From Streptomyces subrutilus (lineage in GTDB: Bacteria; Actinomycetota; Actinomycetes; Streptomycetales; Streptomycetaceae): DNA of 64,000 nucleotides. Each line of letters begins with the position of its first letter. The stretch's first letter is position 1. The notes under the pieces were generated by a model. The model made no database searches, was not told where the DNA came from, and saw only the letters and a list, made by a program, of their open reading frames with translations. Position numbers and translations under genes: made by a program. The DNA lies in contig NZ_CP023701.1 of the NCBI RefSeq assembly GCF_008704535.1, positions 5,064,001 through 5,128,000 of the forward strand, in the 5' to 3' direction. Positions 62,607-64,000 of this stretch are shown here, in pieces.

Positions 62607-63419
62607 CTAAGCGTTGTGCACGTGCTGACTGCTGCGATGCACGGTCCAGGCTCGGGCGGCAGCGATCAGGGGGGCGCGGTGCGGCGCCGGGTCGCTGGCA
62701 GCGCGGCTCTCCCAGACGCCACAAAGGGTGGCTGCGAAGGTGGCGACGGCCGAGGGCTCGACGTTGCTGTAGGCGGGCACCGCTTGGGCGAGGGCTTCGG
62801 CCTGCTCCGCGGTGTGGCCGGCGTGAATGAACCGTGGGATGGCGAATGCTGCGTCAGCCCATGCCGGGCCGGGGCAGGCAAGAGCCCAGTCCAGTACGCG
62901 GATGCCGTCTTCGGTGACAAGCATGTTCAGCGGTGACACATCGGAGTGGACGAGGGCCGGGCCTTCGAGATCGGGGGAGCGGTCGGCAGGGAAGAACCCG
63001 GACCAGCGGATGTGCAGGGGCTTCTTGCGAACCTGCTCGGGCCACGGTGTCTCGGACATGGTGGTGAGCGCGTCGAGGACGGGGCCGAGGTCGGGGGAGC
63101 CGGGGCTGAGGTCCGGGTGGTGGCCGAGGAGGTACTCGTACCCGGTGAGCAGCCAGCCGCCGGCGTCGACCTGCCAGAGCACGCGGGGCGCGAGCGGTGC
63201 GACTCGGGTCACGCGCGCCTCGTAGTCGTACATCCACGCTGTGGGCTCGTCGCTGCGGGTGCCCTTGACGAAGACGGGGCCGGTGGCGGTGTGGAGAGTG
63301 CAGGCGAGGCGGGCCATGACGCCGGTCTCGGCGGTCTCGGCGTGCTCGACGGGGCCGGTGTAGGTCTCGACGGCGCTACGGGCCTCGGGTGGGAGCTCAA
63401 GCCATGCGGTGCGGTCCAC
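62607..63419 (-). CDS. Aminoglycoside-phosphotransferase-like kinase
   Basis: This 270-residue protein has the APH/choline kinase fold signature: catalytic loop VHSDVSPLNMLV (H-x-D-x4-N, about residues 158-169) and the metal-binding DWALACPGPAWAD (about 176-188). The N-terminal lobe has VFVKGTRSDE with the ATP-binding Lys near residue 53. Such enzymes phosphorylate antibiotics, sugars or small metabolites; the substrate here is unknown. GTG 63419 is supported by GAGGAG 8 bases upstream. It lies 85 bases behind the CxxCHxxCH protein gene and 47 bases ahead of the LRR gene. Confidence 0.83.
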   Translation of the reverse strand: MDRTAWLELPPEARSAVETYTGPVEHAETAETGVMARLACTLHTATGPVFVKGTRSDEPTAWMYDYEARVTRVAPLAPRVLWQVDAGGWLLTGYEYLLGHHPDLSPGSPDLGPVLDALTTMSETPWPEQVRKKPLHIRWSGFFPADRSPDLEGPALVHSDVSPLNMLVTEDGIRVLDWALACPGPAWADAAFAIPRFIHAGHTAEQAEALAQAVPAYSNVEPSAVATFAATLCGVWESRAASDPAPHRAPLIAAARAWTVHRSSQHVHNA

Positions 63420-63504
63420 CCGCTTACTCCTCGTGCAGAACGGAAGCCGGTCCCCGGCTCGGCCACAGAGTGGCACAAGCCGAGGACCGGCCGCAGGCGG
63501 TACG

Positions 63505-63966
63505 TCAGGCGTACTTGGGGCTGTTGTGGCAGTTGGCGTGGCACTGCGAGCAGTCGGCGAGGTCCAGCTCGGGCCAGAACTCCATGTCGATCACGAACCC
63601 GGCCGCGACGATCGCGTCGACCGTCCGGGCGCGCAGGGCCTTGCCGCCGCCGTGTTCCTCCTTGTCGAGGAACCCGGGCTGGTGGTGGACGAACTTGCCG
63701 ATCGTCCCCGAGCAGAAGTCCTGGTACGCCTGCGTGTGCAGCAGGAAGGCGTGCCAGAAGTCATCGACGAGCGGCGACGGGCTGAGCGGGGTGTCGTTGT
63801 ACGCGCCGGCCGCTAGGAAGGCGATCATCTGGCCGACGCCGCGGTCGGCCTTGTCGTCGGTCAGTGCGGGGAACTTGGCCTGCATGTTGGACACGAGCGT
63901 CGCGCGCAGCTTGGCGCCGATCAGATTCCGCGCGTCGGTCGCGGGACGCTCCTGGATTACGGTCAC
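63505..63966 (-). CDS. Small protein with WH-type helical domain and C-terminal CxxCHxxCH motif
   Basis: This 153-residue protein has a helical domain with DDFWHAFLLHTQAYQDFC (residues 68-85) and FVHHQP (92-97), reminiscent of glycine-rich-domain (GRDP) type WH motifs, and ends in DCSQCHANCHNSPKYA, with Cys139, Cys142, His143, Cys146 and His147. No signal peptide is present. The compact C-terminal Cys/His motif may bind a metal or be a modified core peptide; neither is proven. I know of related actinobacterial sequences but not of a function. GTG 63966 has AAGGAGG 8 bases upstream. It is the first of three co-oriented genes near the window edge. Confidence 0.75.
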   Translation of the reverse strand: MTVIQERPATDARNLIGAKLRATLVSNMQAKFPALTDDKADRGVGQMIAFLAAGAYNDTPLSPSPLVDDFWHAFLLHTQAYQDFCSGTIGKFVHHQPGFLDKEEHGGGKALRARTVDAIVAAGFVIDMEFWPELDLADCSQCHANCHNSPKYA

Positions 63967-64000
63967 GGTCCTTGCCTCCTTGGTCAGTGGTGCATGGGAC

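Overview
The window is a chromosomal segment of a high-GC actinomycete, almost certainly Streptomyces. Coding regions show very strong third-position GC, many genes start with GTG behind purine-rich ribosome binding sites, and the housekeeping genes (phoH-ybeY-era, leuA, recO-uppS-zur-znuBCA-glyS, dusB-ppdK, dnaG-dgt-hrdA-like) are of the kind and in the neighbourhoods usual for a Streptomyces core chromosome. The species cannot be named from the sequence alone.

Layout. 0-9 kb: a PfkB kinase, then phoH, ybeY, a CNNM/CBS membrane protein, a YjbR protein, a degenerate cytidine-deaminase-fold protein and era; an MFS transporter and a divergent GlxA-type regulator sit in the middle. 9-12 kb: a methyltransferase, a GNAT protein and a protealysin-type M4 protease paired with its emfourin-type inhibitor. 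12-22 kb: leuA with a leucine-rich leader peptide, a TerB-like zinc-ribbon protein, recO, uppS, the zinc uptake operon znuA-znuC-znuB-zur with Zur boxes, and glyS. 22-27 kb: small regulator/enzyme pairs (aldo-keto reductase plus TetR with a 14-bp palindromic operator; DoxX plus MarR), an MFS exporter and dusB. 28-33 kb: ppdK, a structured intergenic segment, an ArsR-type regulator and a Tat-exported PhoX-type protein. 33-41 kb: a globin relic, a VOC protein, a ferric-reductase-like flavocytochrome, a TauE-type permease, a class F sortase with a membrane-anchored secreted neighbour, and a histidine kinase with a lipoprotein but no response regulator. 41-50 kb: GGCT-like protein, dnaG, a ferredoxin reductase-like flavoprotein, dgt, a CbiX-like protein, a SanA/YdcF protein and an SDR, then a decaying locus with a frameshifted AbiEii-type nucleotidyltransferase. 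50-59 kb: hrdA-like sigma factor, a truncated HelD/HelR relic, a two-gene ABC exporter, a xylulokinase and a YtxH-like protein. 59.6-60.1 kb: two tandem tRNA-Asn genes, a strong terminator and a CAU-anticodon tRNA. 60-64 kb: accessory DNA beginning with an integrase relic whose frame runs into the tRNA, then a broken element gene and three same-strand genes (LRR protein, phosphotransferase-like kinase, and a protein ending in CxxCHxxCH) that are the least explained part of the window.

How parts work together. ZnuABC imports zinc and Zur shuts the operon off through the boxes upstream of znuA. LeuL probably couples leucine supply to leuA transcription by attenuation. Emfourin is expected to restrain the intracellular M4 protease encoded next to it. 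PhoH, YbeY and Era form the usual rRNA-maturation cluster. Several loci (globin, AbiEii, HelR, integrase) are visibly decaying, so this core region has repeatedly gained and lost accessory genes.
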